Positions 39,878 through 50,108 of a DNA stretch of 64,000 bases are shown in pieces. The notes beneath the pieces are model-generated. The model saw nothing but the letters and a program-made list of their open reading frames with translations. It was not told the origin of the DNA and did not search any database. The translations under genes and the position numbers were made by a program. The stretch spans positions 62,001 to 126,000 of the forward strand of contig NZ_KN293981.1 in the NCBI RefSeq assembly GCF_000768555.3, given 5' to 3'. Positions within the stretch are counted from its first letter, which is position 1; each line of letters opens with the position of its first letter. This DNA comes from Roseovarius mucosus DSM 17069. Its GTDB lineage: Bacteria; Pseudomonadota; Alphaproteobacteria; Rhodobacterales; Rhodobacteraceae.

Positions 39878-40222
39878 GTCCTGCTCCCTCTCATCCATTC
39901 CATGAACCCAGTCGCCATGCGGCGATTGCAGGGGACTAAAGGCCAGTCCGCAGAGAAAGGCAATCCCGGCCCCGGGATTTCCAAAGCTCTGACCAAACAG
40001 ATGCAGTCGACCTCTGACGTTTCGCACCACGCCCACATACAGCGCGGTATTTTGACGATTCACGCCGCTTGACGCCTCAATTTAGCCCCTGATACGGTTG
40101 GAGAAGTGAGTATTTATCCAGCACTATGGTTTCAAGGCTGCCGAATCCGTCCCTCTGAAGCCTGAGATTTGGGGGCGTGCAATGGACCAATCAATCCACG
40201 AGCCAACAGGTCAGGGTAAACC
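39878..40222. other. Divergent intergenic region qor / Crp-type regulator
   Basis: About 345 bases holding the two promoters. I looked for TTGA-N6-TCAA boxes and found none with correct spacing; no gene or repeat is visible. Confidence 0.5.
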
Positions 40223-40930
40223 ATGAAGCGCGCCGAAAGTTTTGATATTGCAAGAGAATCCATACTCTTGCGGTCTATGCCAGAGCCGGTTGTGGACAAG
40301 CTTTTGGCAGATTCCTCGTTGCGCAGTTTCGCGCGGGGCGAGACCGTTTTTCTGCAAGGCGAGGCGGCACAGGTCATTCACGTGGTGCTTGAGGGATGGG
40401 TCAAGCTCTATCGGGTGGCCCCGAATGGCAATGAGGCGGTGGTCAATGTGTTTGCCCGTGGCCATAGTTTTGGCGAAGCGGTCGCCTTTCGCGCGCGGCC
40501 CTATCCGGTATCCGCCGAGGCTGTAACAGATTGTATTCTATTGCAAATTTCTGCGCGCAGCTTTGTTTCCATGCTGCAGCATGAGCCTGAGATCGCAATC
40601 TCGGTGATTGCTTCGACCTTTCAGCACCTGCATGATTTGGTGGCGCAAGTCGAACAGATCAAGGCGCAGACCGGTGCGCAAAGAGTGGCAGATTTCCTTG
40701 TTAAATTAAGCACGTGTGAGGATGGTGCCTGTGTTGTCACCCTGCCCTATGACAAGGCCCTGATCGCGGGCCGTCTTGGGATGAAACCCGAGAGTTTGAG
40801 CCGGGCCTTTGCAAAGTTGAAAACCGTGGGCGTGGCGATCACGCGCGAACATGCGCGGATCAACGACATCGAGGCCCTGCGCGATTACGCCGAGCAAGAT
40901 CCGGCAGAGGCATGGGGTAAGGCATTGTGA
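40223..40930 (+). CDS. Crp/Fnr-family regulator of denitrification (Dnr/NnrR-like)
   Basis: A 235-residue protein: cyclic-nucleotide-like sensor domain (RGETVFLQGEAAQVIHVVLEGWVKLYR), long dimerisation helix, and C-terminal helix-turn-helix (LIAGRLGMKPESLSRAFAKL). The recognition helix has Glu190, Ser193 and Arg194, the E..SR set that reads TTGA half-sites. There is no N-terminal four-Cys cluster, so it is not an iron-sulfur FNR; an NO-responsive Dnr/NnrR role is likely. Boxes of the right form occur at norC and nirS. It is coupled to the DUF4202 gene by a GTGA overlap. Confidence 0.88.
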   Translation: MKRAESFDIARESILLRSMPEPVVDKLLADSSLRSFARGETVFLQGEAAQVIHVVLEGWVKLYRVAPNGNEAVVNVFARGHSFGEAVAFRARPYPVSAEAVTDCILLQISARSFVSMLQHEPEIAISVIASTFQHLHDLVAQVEQIKAQTGAQRVADFLVKLSTCEDGACVVTLPYDKALIAGRLGMKPESLSRAFAKLKTVGVAITREHARINDIEALRDYAEQDPAEAWGKAL

Positions 40931-41487
40931 AAAAAATAGAAATTGCCTTTGCCGCGATTGATGCAGCCAACCGGCATGACCCGGATTTGCGCGAAGGAGA
41001 GCCGGCGGCGTGGCTCTATGGGCAGCGAATGAGCGCGGAGTGTGACCGGCTGTTCCCGAACGCGTCAGAGGCCTTGCAAATTGCCGCGCGGGGCCAGCAT
41101 ATCGAGCGTTGGGTATTGAAAAGACAGGACTTTCCAGAAGGGCGCGCAGGCTATCTGACGTGGCGCACGACCCTTGCCAAGCATCACGCAACCCGCGTGG
41201 GCGAGATCATGCAAGACGCCGGTTATGACAGCCAAGACGTTGATCGCGCTCAGAAAATGATCCGCAAAGAGGGGATCAAACGCGACCCGGAGGTGCAAGC
41301 GTTGGAGGATGTGATCTGTTTCACCTTTCTCAAGTGGTATTTCGCGCCTTTTGCCCCGTCGCAAGACCCTGCAAAGCTGGATCGGATCGTCACCAAGACG
41401 GCGCTGAAAATGTCGGAGGACGGGCGCGCGCGGGTGTTGGAAGAGTTCGATCTGCCCGAGGCCTTGGCGGTTCATTTCCAAGTTTGA
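40927..41487 (+). CDS. DUF4202 domain-containing protein
   Basis: A 186-residue protein starting at a GTG that overlaps the regulator stop. Conserved features are AARGQHIERWVLKRQDFPEGRAGY and ALEDVICFTFLKWYF, with several His, Arg and Asp residues that resemble an HD-type helical enzyme. The family often sits with denitrification regulators, but its function is not established. Confidence 0.85.
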   Translation: MKKIEIAFAAIDAANRHDPDLREGEPAAWLYGQRMSAECDRLFPNASEALQIAARGQHIERWVLKRQDFPEGRAGYLTWRTTLAKHHATRVGEIMQDAGYDSQDVDRAQKMIRKEGIKRDPEVQALEDVICFTFLKWYFAPFAPSQDPAKLDRIVTKTALKMSEDGRARVLEEFDLPEALAVHFQV

Positions 41488-41504
41488 ACCTTACAAACCT
41501 TACA
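41487..41504. repeat. Short tandem repeat after the DUF4202 gene
   Basis: AACCTTACA occurs twice in tandem, followed by AACCTACAG. It lies at the end of the convergent gene pair. Confidence 0.6.
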
Positions 41505-41530
41505 AACCTACAGGCGATTTTGTTAGGTTT
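41504..41530. terminator. Convergent inverted repeat between DUF4202 and norF genes
   Basis: AAACCTA and TAGGTTT are perfect 7-bp arms around a 13-base spacer rich in T. Placement between two convergent operons suggests a shared, weak bidirectional terminator. Confidence 0.4.
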
Positions 41531-41806
41531 TCAGAGCAGTCCTGAGACCAGATAGAGCCCAAGCAAGAGCAGGCAGAAAAGCGCGAGGGCGATGTCGAAT
41601 CCGCGCCGCCAGAATGGGGCCGCCTCAAGACCGAGATAGCGCCCGAGGATGACCCGCGCCTTGAGCCAGCCCAAGGTCAGGATGAGTGCCCCGGCAAGCG
41701 GGGTCAGGGTGGCGGGCCAATGCCAGAGCGAGACCCCGGTTGAGCAAAGGCTGAGGCCGATCAGCCAGCCCCACGCGCGCAAGAGAGGATCGCGGAGCAT
41801 CGCCAT
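41531..41806 (-). CDS. norF: NorF-like membrane protein
   Basis: A 91-residue protein with three hydrophobic segments (AWGWLIGLSLCSTGVSLW, LAGALILTLGWLKARVILG and the final helix), as in NorF and small cytochrome oxidase subunit IV-type proteins. It starts within the norE stop (TGATG). NorF and NorE are needed for full NO reductase activity in relatives; the mechanism is unclear. Confidence 0.85.
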   Translation of the reverse strand: MAMLRDPLLRAWGWLIGLSLCSTGVSLWHWPATLTPLAGALILTLGWLKARVILGRYLGLEAAPFWRRGFDIALALFCLLLLGLYLVSGLL

Positions 41807-42354
41807 CACCGGAGAAGGTAAAGAACCGGAAAGAGCAGCACCCAGACCAGATCGACCATGTGCCAGAAGGCGGCACCGGCCTCGATATTGCGGGGGGTGT
41901 CCTGCCATGCGACGAGCAGGAGGACAACGACGCCCGCCAGAACATGCGCCGCGTGAAAGCCGGTGAGAAGGTAATAAAAGGTAAAGAACGGGTGCGTGTC
42001 CCAGCCGATGCCGGCGCTCGCCTTGGCCGCGTATTCCGCTCCCTTGATGGTCAGAAAGACCACGCCCAAGCCCGCCGCTCCGACCAGCGCCAGTCGCGCG
42101 GGCCCGCGCCGGGCCGCTTTGCGCAGATGCAGGGCGAGGGCCGCCAAGGCACCGCTTGTTACCAGAACCACGGTGTTGAGCCCCGCCCCGGTGCGGTGCA
42201 GCATGTCCTGTGCCAGAGCAAACCCCTCGGGATCGGTGAGGCGCACGGCCAGAAAGGTTGCCAGCCCAGCGCCGAACACCAGCAACTCGCTGACAATCAG
42301 AACCCAGATCATCAGATCCCCCGGCAGGTCGTCAAAAACGCTTGTCTCACTCAT
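41806..42354 (-). CDS. norE: NorE, cytochrome c oxidase subunit III-like protein
   Basis: A 182-residue protein with five membrane helices and the subunit III signature FFTFYYLLTGFHAAHVLAGVV. It starts at ATG 42354, overlapping the norD stop by 4 bases. It lacks oxidase catalytic function and is thought to aid NO reductase assembly or stability. Confidence 0.9.
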   Translation of the reverse strand: MSETSVFDDLPGDLMIWVLIVSELLVFGAGLATFLAVRLTDPEGFALAQDMLHRTGAGLNTVVLVTSGALAALALHLRKAARRGPARLALVGAAGLGVVFLTIKGAEYAAKASAGIGWDTHPFFTFYYLLTGFHAAHVLAGVVVLLLVAWQDTPRNIEAGAAFWHMVDLVWVLLFPVLYLLR

Positions 42355-44294
42355 GCGCCGACCAGTTCGCGGTAGATCATCGGTAGCGCCTCGGTCAGGC
42401 GTCCGGGATGGGCGATGACGTGAAAACTCCCCTGCCCGAACATCCGCGCGAACCACGCCTTAGCCTGCTTGTCGACAGTGATGCCAAAGACCGATTGCCC
42501 GGCACGGCGCGCCTCGCGCACCGCCATGGCGGTATCCTCGATGCCGTGGCGGCCTTCGTAATGATCGAGATCGTTGGGTTTACCGTCTGTTATCACCAGA
42601 AGCAGGCGGCGTTTGCCGCCCTGTGCCGCCAGCCCCCGAGAGGCGTGGCGCACCGCCGCCCCCAGACGGGTGTAAAAGCCGGGGCGCAACCCGCCGATGC
42701 GGTCCTCGACCAGCGGTCCCATCGGATCGTCAAAGCCTTTGCAGGTCTGGATATAGACGCGGTCGCGTTTGAGCGACGAAAAGGCATTGATGGCGAAGGT
42801 ATCGCCGCAGGCGTCCAGCCCCCAGGCGAGAGCGGCCAAGGCCTCGCGTTCGATGTCGATCACGGCGCGGTCGCCTACCGCGCTCTCGGTCGAGCGGCTG
42901 ACATCCAGCAGGATGGACACGGCCAGATCGCGGGCCTGCGGGCGGGTTTGCCGCCAGATGCGATTGGTCCCGGTGCCATTGGCGAGAATGTCGATCCGGG
43001 CGCGCACGGCGGCCTCGATGTCCAACTCGTCGCCGTCAAGCTGTCCGGGGATCGAGACACGCCCCGGTCGCAGCGCCTCGAATTGCTGACGCACACGGTG
43101 GATGCGGCGACGGGCCTGCGGATCGATGCGAAAGGTCGGCTGCGCCGTGCCCGGCTGCGCCACGCTGTCCAGGACACGCACATGATCGGGCAGATAGGCC
43201 CCGGTGCGGGTGTCCCATTCGGGATAGAGGGTGATGCCCGAGAGGCGTTCGCGGTCCACATCCTCGGGGGCCAGATCGAGATGCAGCTTGAGGCGGGTGG
43301 CGGGGGCCTTGGAAATCTGGCCTAGGCCGATTTCCTCTTGGTCGTCGGCGGCCTTCTTGGCGCTGTCGGGATCGTCGTCGTCAACCCGGCGGTTGAGATT
43401 GAGAAATTCGGCCCAGCTGAGAATGGCCTCGAACTTATGCAAGATGAGGCTGTCGCGACGTTCCGCCTGATCGGCCTTGCGGCGGCGGGCACGGTGGGTC
43501 TTGTTGCTGCCTTCCTCGGGGGGCCCATCGGTATCGCGGCTTTCGACCTCGTCGCGGGCGGAGAGGACCAGCGCGCGCAGGTCGGGCCAGAGCGGGACCG
43601 GGCGGAACGGGCGATAGCCGCGCGGGGCGGAAAGGCAGGGCAGATCATTCGATTGCACGATGCCGAGGAGCGTCTGGGCGCGGGGGCTGAGCGGCGCGGG
43701 ATCATCCAGCATGTGACGGATCACGGCCTCGATCGCGGCCTCCTCCTGTGGGAGGCTGTGCTGAGGCCGCGACTGTAGCGTGACATGGGCCAGGCCTGCG
43801 TAAAGCTCGCAGAGACCGGGTGCGGCTGTGAGCGTGGCCTTGGTCATGTGCAGGGCGGTGCGCAGGCCGAGCAGATCAGCGCGCAGCGGATCGGGGTCGA
43901 TCGCTTGGGCAGGTGCATGGGCCACCGCCGCCGTGAGCCAGAGGTAGAGCGCGCCATTGGCCGCGCGCGACGGAAAGAGCGCCAAGGTTTCGGGAAGGCG
44001 CAGCACCTCGCCGTCAAAGCTGGCGCGCGGCGTGATCTCGGCCTCGGTGCCCAAGCGGCGCAGCAGCCGCAAGCGGTGCTGCGAGACCTCGGGCGGCGTG
44101 GCGCGGATTTCCACCGCATGCCCGCCACCCAAGCCCCGGAAAAAGACGGCCAGCCGCCCGCTGACCTCGGAAAGGTCAACCGCGGCTCCGTGATGCACGA
44201 GGGGTGCATCGAGGCGGCTGGCAAAAGCGTGCCACAGTTTCCCGACGGTTTCTTCGGGTTCCCATGGCTCGATTTCAATCCGTGTCATGGCCAT
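42351..44294 (-). CDS. norD: NorD, von Willebrand factor A protein for NO reductase activation
   Basis: A 647-residue cytosolic protein. The C-terminal VWA domain contains the MIDAS motif DVSRSTES and later ITDGKPNDLDHYEGRHGIEDT. The N-terminal two thirds is poorly conserved and charged (ADDQEEIG). It works with the MoxR-type ATPase NorQ, probably to insert the non-heme iron into NorB. Three bases separate it from norQ. Confidence 0.94.
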   Translation of the reverse strand: MAMTRIEIEPWEPEETVGKLWHAFASRLDAPLVHHGAAVDLSEVSGRLAVFFRGLGGGHAVEIRATPPEVSQHRLRLLRRLGTEAEITPRASFDGEVLRLPETLALFPSRAANGALYLWLTAAVAHAPAQAIDPDPLRADLLGLRTALHMTKATLTAAPGLCELYAGLAHVTLQSRPQHSLPQEEAAIEAVIRHMLDDPAPLSPRAQTLLGIVQSNDLPCLSAPRGYRPFRPVPLWPDLRALVLSARDEVESRDTDGPPEEGSNKTHRARRRKADQAERRDSLILHKFEAILSWAEFLNLNRRVDDDDPDSAKKAADDQEEIGLGQISKAPATRLKLHLDLAPEDVDRERLSGITLYPEWDTRTGAYLPDHVRVLDSVAQPGTAQPTFRIDPQARRRIHRVRQQFEALRPGRVSIPGQLDGDELDIEAAVRARIDILANGTGTNRIWRQTRPQARDLAVSILLDVSRSTESAVGDRAVIDIEREALAALAWGLDACGDTFAINAFSSLKRDRVYIQTCKGFDDPMGPLVEDRIGGLRPGFYTRLGAAVRHASRGLAAQGGKRRLLLVITDGKPNDLDHYEGRHGIEDTAMAVREARRAGQSVFGITVDKQAKAWFARMFGQGSFHVIAHPGRLTEALPMIYRELVGA

Positions 44295-44297
44295 GCC

Positions 44298-45110
44298 TCA
44301 CCCAAAGACAGCCGTGACAAGATCGAGGAGCCCGCGTTTGATGTCCGCGTCATCGGTCAGGGGCTGGATCATCGCGGCCTCGATGGCGCGCTCGATCGGC
44401 ATCCCCGTGGCGATGAGGGTCGCGGCATAGATGACGAGGCGGGTCGAGACCCCCTCTTCCAGATCCTGACCCTTGAGGGCGCGGAGTTTACCGGCAAGGC
44501 GTATGAGCGCGCGCGCGCGGCTCTCGTCCAGACCGGATTCCTGCGCCACGATCCGGGTTTCCAGATCGGGGGCGGGAAAGTCGAATTCCATCGCGACAAA
44601 GCGTTGCCGGGTGGAGGGTTTCAGCGTTTTCAGGATGTTCTGATAACCGGGATTGTAGGACGCCACGAGCATGAAACCGGGGGCGGCCTCCAGTTCCTCG
44701 CCGGTGCGGTCAATGGGCAGGATGCGGCGGTCATCGGTCAGCGGATGCAGCACCACGGTCACATCCTTGCGCGCCTCGACCACCTCGTCGAGATAACAGA
44801 TCGCCCCTTCGCGCACGGCGCGGGTGAGCGGGCCATCGACCCAGACGGTTTCGCCGCCCTTGAGCAGGTAACGGCCAATGAGATCCGCCGCCGAGAGGTC
44901 ATCGTGACAGGCGACCGTATAGAGCGGGCGACCGAGCGTGGCGGCCATATGCGCCACGAAACGGGTCTTGCCACAGCCCGTCGGCCCCTTGAGCAGCACC
45001 GGCAGGTCATTGTGGCTGGCGGCCTCGAACAGCGCGCATTCGTCGCCTTGGGGGAGGTAGAAGGGGGCGGTTGCCGCCCCCTCGTTTTGCAGGGTGATAT
45101 GTCCGTCCAT
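44298..45110 (-). CDS. norQ: NorQ, MoxR-type AAA+ ATPase
   Basis: A 270-residue ATPase with Walker [15 protein letters not shown], Walker [17 protein letters not shown] and sensor region [30 protein letters not shown] 45110 lies 5 bases past the norB stop. It partners NorD in activating NO reductase. Confidence 0.96.
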   Translation of the reverse strand: MDGHITLQNEGAATAPFYLPQGDECALFEAASHNDLPVLLKGPTGCGKTRFVAHMAATLGRPLYTVACHDDLSAADLIGRYLLKGGETVWVDGPLTRAVREGAICYLDEVVEARKDVTVVLHPLTDDRRILPIDRTGEELEAAPGFMLVASYNPGYQNILKTLKPSTRQRFVAMEFDFPAPDLETRIVAQESGLDESRARALIRLAGKLRALKGQDLEEGVSTRLVIYAATLIATGMPIERAIEAAMIQPLTDDADIKRGLLDLVTAVFG

Positions 45111-45115
45111 GGTGC

Positions 45116-46480
45116 TCACTCCGCCGCGACCGATGCGCTGGCCGAGATCACCTCGCGCCGGGGCATGGCAAGGGCATAGATCAGCAGCAGCACGCCAAGG
45201 AACACCACCACGCCCGCGCCGAAGCGCATCCAGTAGAAGATGGCGATCTGGTCCTGCACATCCATGTAATACTCGCCCATCACCCGTTGCAGATGGGTCT
45301 GCACCGTGCCCGCGAAGGTCAGCGTGAAGGTCATGAACACCATGCCGCCCGACATCAGCCAGAAGGCGGCCATGTTGAGCACCTGATTGTAGGGGTCGCG
45401 GTTCCGCAGGATCGGCAGAGCATAGGTGAAGATCGCGATATTGAGGCAGACATAAGCCCCGTAAAAGGCGAGGTGGCCATGGGCCGCGGTGATCTGCGTG
45501 CCGTGGGTATAGTAGTTGACCCCGTGCAGCGTGTGCAGAAAGCCCCAGACCCCCGCCCCAAAGAAGGCCAGCGTGGCGCAGCCCAGGGACCACAAGAGCG
45601 CTGCCTTGTTGGGGTGATCGCGCCGCCCCTTCCAGACCATGACAAAGGCAAAGGCCATCATGCCGAAGAAGGGGATCACTTCGAGTGAGCTGAAAATCGA
45701 GCCGATCCACTGCCAGTACCCCGGCGAGCCGATCCAGTAGTAATGGTGCCCGGTGCCGAGGATCCCCGAGAAAAGTGCTGCGGCGACGATGACATAGAGC
45801 CATTTTTCCACCACTTCGCGGTCAACCCCGGTGAGTTTCAGCATCAGGAAGGCCAGGATCGAGGCCATGATCAGTTCCCAGACGCCCTCGACCCAGAGAT
45901 GGACGACATACCACCAGTATTGCTTGTCGAGGCTGAGGTTCTCGGGGTTGTAAAAGGCAAAGAGAAAGAGCAGCGCCAAACCCCAGAGGCCCAGGAGCAG
46001 GATGTTGGAAATCGCGGTCTTGCGGCCCTTGAGCACGGTCATCGACACGTTGAAGAGAAAGATCAGCGCCGCGACAACAATGCCCACCTTGACCCAGACC
46101 GGTTGTTCGAGAAACTCGCGCCCCTCCTTGCCCAAGAGCCAGTGGCCCTCGAAGATGTTGAAGAGATAGGTCACGACCACGCCGAGCGTACCGACCACGA
46201 GGATGATCAGTTGCAGATAGGCGAGTTTGGTCGAGTGGATTTCACGCTCGGCCTCTTCGGGGATCAGGAAATAGGCGGCACCGAAGAACCCCAGCAAGAG
46301 CCAGACGATGAGCGAATTGGTGTGCAGCATACGCAGCGTGCTGAAGGGCACCAGCTCGCTCAGGAAATTGGGGCTGACATAGACCCACCCCACCAGCAGG
46401 CCGCCGATGATCTGGATCAGGAAGAGCCCGAGCGCCACGGCGAAATAGGCCAGCGCGATTTTCTGTGATTGATATTTCAT
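45116..46480 (-). CDS. norB: Nitric oxide reductase subunit B
   Basis: A 454-residue membrane protein with twelve helices. The heme ligands are visible in [16 protein letters not shown], the [14 protein letters not shown] non-heme iron region, [11 protein letters not shown] and [11 protein letters not shown]. It receives electrons from NorC and reduces two NO to N2O. Fifteen bases separate it from norC. Confidence 0.97.
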   Translation of the reverse strand: MKYQSQKIALAYFAVALGLFLIQIIGGLLVGWVYVSPNFLSELVPFSTLRMLHTNSLIVWLLLGFFGAAYFLIPEEAEREIHSTKLAYLQLIILVVGTLGVVVTYLFNIFEGHWLLGKEGREFLEQPVWVKVGIVVAALIFLFNVSMTVLKGRKTAISNILLLGLWGLALLFLFAFYNPENLSLDKQYWWYVVHLWVEGVWELIMASILAFLMLKLTGVDREVVEKWLYVIVAAALFSGILGTGHHYYWIGSPGYWQWIGSIFSSLEVIPFFGMMAFAFVMVWKGRRDHPNKAALLWSLGCATLAFFGAGVWGFLHTLHGVNYYTHGTQITAAHGHLAFYGAYVCLNIAIFTYALPILRNRDPYNQVLNMAAFWLMSGGMVFMTFTLTFAGTVQTHLQRVMGEYYMDVQDQIAIFYWMRFGAGVVVFLGVLLLIYALAMPRREVISASASVAAE

Positions 46481-46495
46481 GGCTGTGATCCTTTC

Positions 46496-46948
46496 TCAGC
46501 CCGCGTCATTGGGCGGCCAGCCCTGTGCGTCGATGGAATCGACCCAGAGCAGGAAATCGGCGAGGCCGCGGGTTTCTTCTTCGGTCAGGTCGAAATAGGG
46601 CATCTGGCGGCGGCCCTCGACGCCCGAGGGCTGGGCCTTGATCCAGCCGTCAAGCATCTCGTAGGCCGCCTCTGGATCATCGGCCACGCCCCAGCGGGTC
46701 GTGACATTGGCCAGTTCGGGAGCAAAGTAAGCGCCCTCGCCCATGATCGAGTGACAGTTGATGCAGGTCTTGTCCTCCCAGACCTTCTTGCCAAGAGCAA
46801 CGCTCTCGGTGAGCGTCTCGGCATTGGTCGAGGTGGTGGTGATGTAATAGTGCGAATGCACCGACAGGCCCAGAAAGATGAGGATAAAGAACAGCGATCC
46901 CCCGTAGAAAATATTTCTGGCCATGCTTTTGGTCATGACTTCGCGCAT
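46496..46948 (-). CDS. norC: Nitric oxide reductase subunit C (cytochrome c)
   Basis: A 150-residue cytochrome anchored by one N-terminal helix (NIFYGGSLFFILIFLGLSV), with heme motif CINCH and distal Met in RQMPYFDLTEEE. ATG 46948 follows AAAGGAG. It is the first gene of norCBQDEF, 64 bases from a TTGAC-N4-GTCAA box. Confidence 0.96.
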   Translation of the reverse strand: MREVMTKSMARNIFYGGSLFFILIFLGLSVHSHYYITTTSTNAETLTESVALGKKVWEDKTCINCHSIMGEGAYFAPELANVTTRWGVADDPEAAYEMLDGWIKAQPSGVEGRRQMPYFDLTEEETRGLADFLLWVDSIDAQGWPPNDAG

Positions 46949-47011
46949 GCGATTCTCCTTTGCGCGTAACTGCGACTGGGGCCAGCATGCGCGCGCCGGG
47001 CGGGGCACTCC

Positions 47012-47025
47012 TTGACTATTGTCAA
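47012..47025 (-). promoter_or_regulatory. Dnr/NnrR-type box upstream of norC
   Basis: TTGAC-TATT-GTCAA, a perfect 5+5 palindrome with a 4-base spacer, 64 bases before the norC start. It matches the half-site expected for the regulator encoded at 40.2 kb. Confidence 0.8.
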
Positions 47026-47040
47026 CGGCGCGCAGGCTTT

Positions 47041-47098
47041 CATCTGGCCGAAAATACCTCGGGGGGAGCCGCGCAGCGGCGTCGGGGGCAGCGCCCCC
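47041..47098. repeat. 58-bp structured repeat, copy A
   Basis: Begins CATCTGGCCGAAAATACCTC and ends GGGGGCAGCGCCCCC. It can fold into a small stem GCCGC-GCA-GCGGC followed by GGGGGC-AGC-GCCCCC. An inverted second copy lies at 50129-50186 in nirF. It sits between the two promoters of the nor and nir operons. Confidence 0.75.
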
Positions 47099-47127
47099 GG
47101 ACCCGGCCTGAATTTCCTGCTGCTGCG

Positions 47128-48952
<1,825 letters not shown>

Positions 48953-48964
48953 CGCGGGCCAGTG

Positions 48965-48992
48965 CCGGGGGCCTGTGAGGGCGGGCCCCCGG
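48965..48992 (+). promoter_or_regulatory. Hairpin between nirS and nirE
   Basis: CCGGGGGCC and GGCCCCCGG are perfect 9-bp arms with a 10-base loop, 13 bases after the nirS stop. No U tract follows. It probably limits expression of the downstream heme d1 synthesis genes relative to nirS. Confidence 0.5.
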
Positions 48993-49030
48993 ACCCTCAG
49001 CCAGAATTGTCCAGCCAAGGAGCCATCCCC

Positions 49031-49816
49031 ATGACACCCACAGGCAAAGTCCATCTGATCGGCGCAGGGCCGGGGGCGGTGGACCTGATGACGCTGCGCG
49101 CGCTGCAGATGCTGCAAGAGGCGGAAGCGGTGGTCTATGACCGGCTGGTCAGCCCTGAAATCCTGGCCTTGGCGCCTGCATCGGCACGGCTTGTGCCGGT
49201 GGGCAAGGCACCGGGATGCCATACGGTGCCACAGGGGCGCATCAATGAAATTCTTGCGGACCTTGCCCTTGAAGGGCGGATCGTGGCGCGGCTCAAGGGG
49301 GGAGATCCGCTGATCTTTGGCCGCGGTTCGGAGGAGGCGGCGTATTTGCAGGCACGCGGCATTGCGGTGGACTATGCGCCGGGCATCACCGCCGCTCAGG
49401 GTATGGCCGCCGCGACCGGCGTGCCACTCACGCATCGGGGGCTGGCCACGGGCGTGCGCTATGTCACCGGGCACCGGGCGCAGGGGGCGAAACTCGATCT
49501 CGACTGGGCGAGCCTTGCCGATGAAGAGACCACGCTGGTGGTCTATATGGGGGCGGCCAATATCGCGGAAATCGCGTTGAAGCTGATGCGCGCGGGGCTG
49601 CCCGGTGCGCTGCCGGTTCTGGCGGTGGCGCATGTCACCACGCCGCGCGAGCTGCGGCATCTGTCGCGGCTTGATCGGATCGGGCTGGAGATGGCCGAAC
49701 GGCCCTTGCCCGCGCCGGTGCTCTTTGTGATCGGGCATGTGGTCTCGCTCTATCAGGGTGCGGCGGTGCCGATGGATTTGCCGCTGGAATTGCCGGAGGT
49801 GATGGCCGGTGAATAG
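49031..49816 (+). CDS. nirE: Uroporphyrinogen-III C-methyltransferase NirE
   Basis: A 261-residue SUMT with the family motifs VHLIGAGPGAVDLMTLRAL, VYDRLVSPEILALAP and RLKGGDPLIFGRGSEEA. It methylates uroporphyrinogen III to precorrin-2 for heme d1. ATG follows AAGGAG. It overlaps nirC. Confidence 0.93.
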   Translation: MTPTGKVHLIGAGPGAVDLMTLRALQMLQEAEAVVYDRLVSPEILALAPASARLVPVGKAPGCHTVPQGRINEILADLALEGRIVARLKGGDPLIFGRGSEEAAYLQARGIAVDYAPGITAAQGMAAATGVPLTHRGLATGVRYVTGHRAQGAKLDLDWASLADEETTLVVYMGAANIAEIALKLMRAGLPGALPVLAVAHVTTPRELRHLSRLDRIGLEMAERPLPAPVLFVIGHVVSLYQGAAVPMDLPLELPEVMAGE

Positions 49817-50108
49817 GCTTGCCCTCTTGCTGGCGCTGCTGGGCGCACCGGCATGGGCCGAGCCGGACGCGCAGGCCCTCGCGCGGCTGGTGCATCAGGA
49901 TTGCGGCTCGTGCCATGGGCTGAGCCTGAAAGGCGGGTTGGGGCCGGATATTCGCGCCGTATCGCTGGGGCATCACGACCGGGAGAGCCTGCAAGCCGTC
50001 ATTCTGGACGGGATCCCCGGCACGCCGATGCCACCCTGGCGGCCTTTGCTGAGCGCGGCGGAGGCGGCGTGGATTGCCGATTACCTGTTGAAAGGAGAGG
50101 ACGAATGA
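49809..50108 (+). CDS. nirC: Small c-type cytochrome NirC
   Basis: A 99-residue periplasmic cytochrome with a signal peptide (LALLLALLGAPAWA), heme motif CGSCH and a Met ligand region GTPMPPW. It starts at GTG 49809 inside the nirE end and overlaps nirF by 4 bases. NirC can donate electrons to NirS or serve in d1 maturation. Confidence 0.9.
   Translation: MNRLALLLALLGAPAWAEPDAQALARLVHQDCGSCHGLSLKGGLGPDIRAVSLGHHDRESLQAVILDGIPGTPMPPWRPLLSAAEAAWIADYLLKGEDE

Noticed and set aside
40060..40100. TTGACGCCTCAA as an FNR-type box before the Crp/Fnr gene
   Set aside because: The half-sites are too close (four instead of six bases between TTGA and TCAA).
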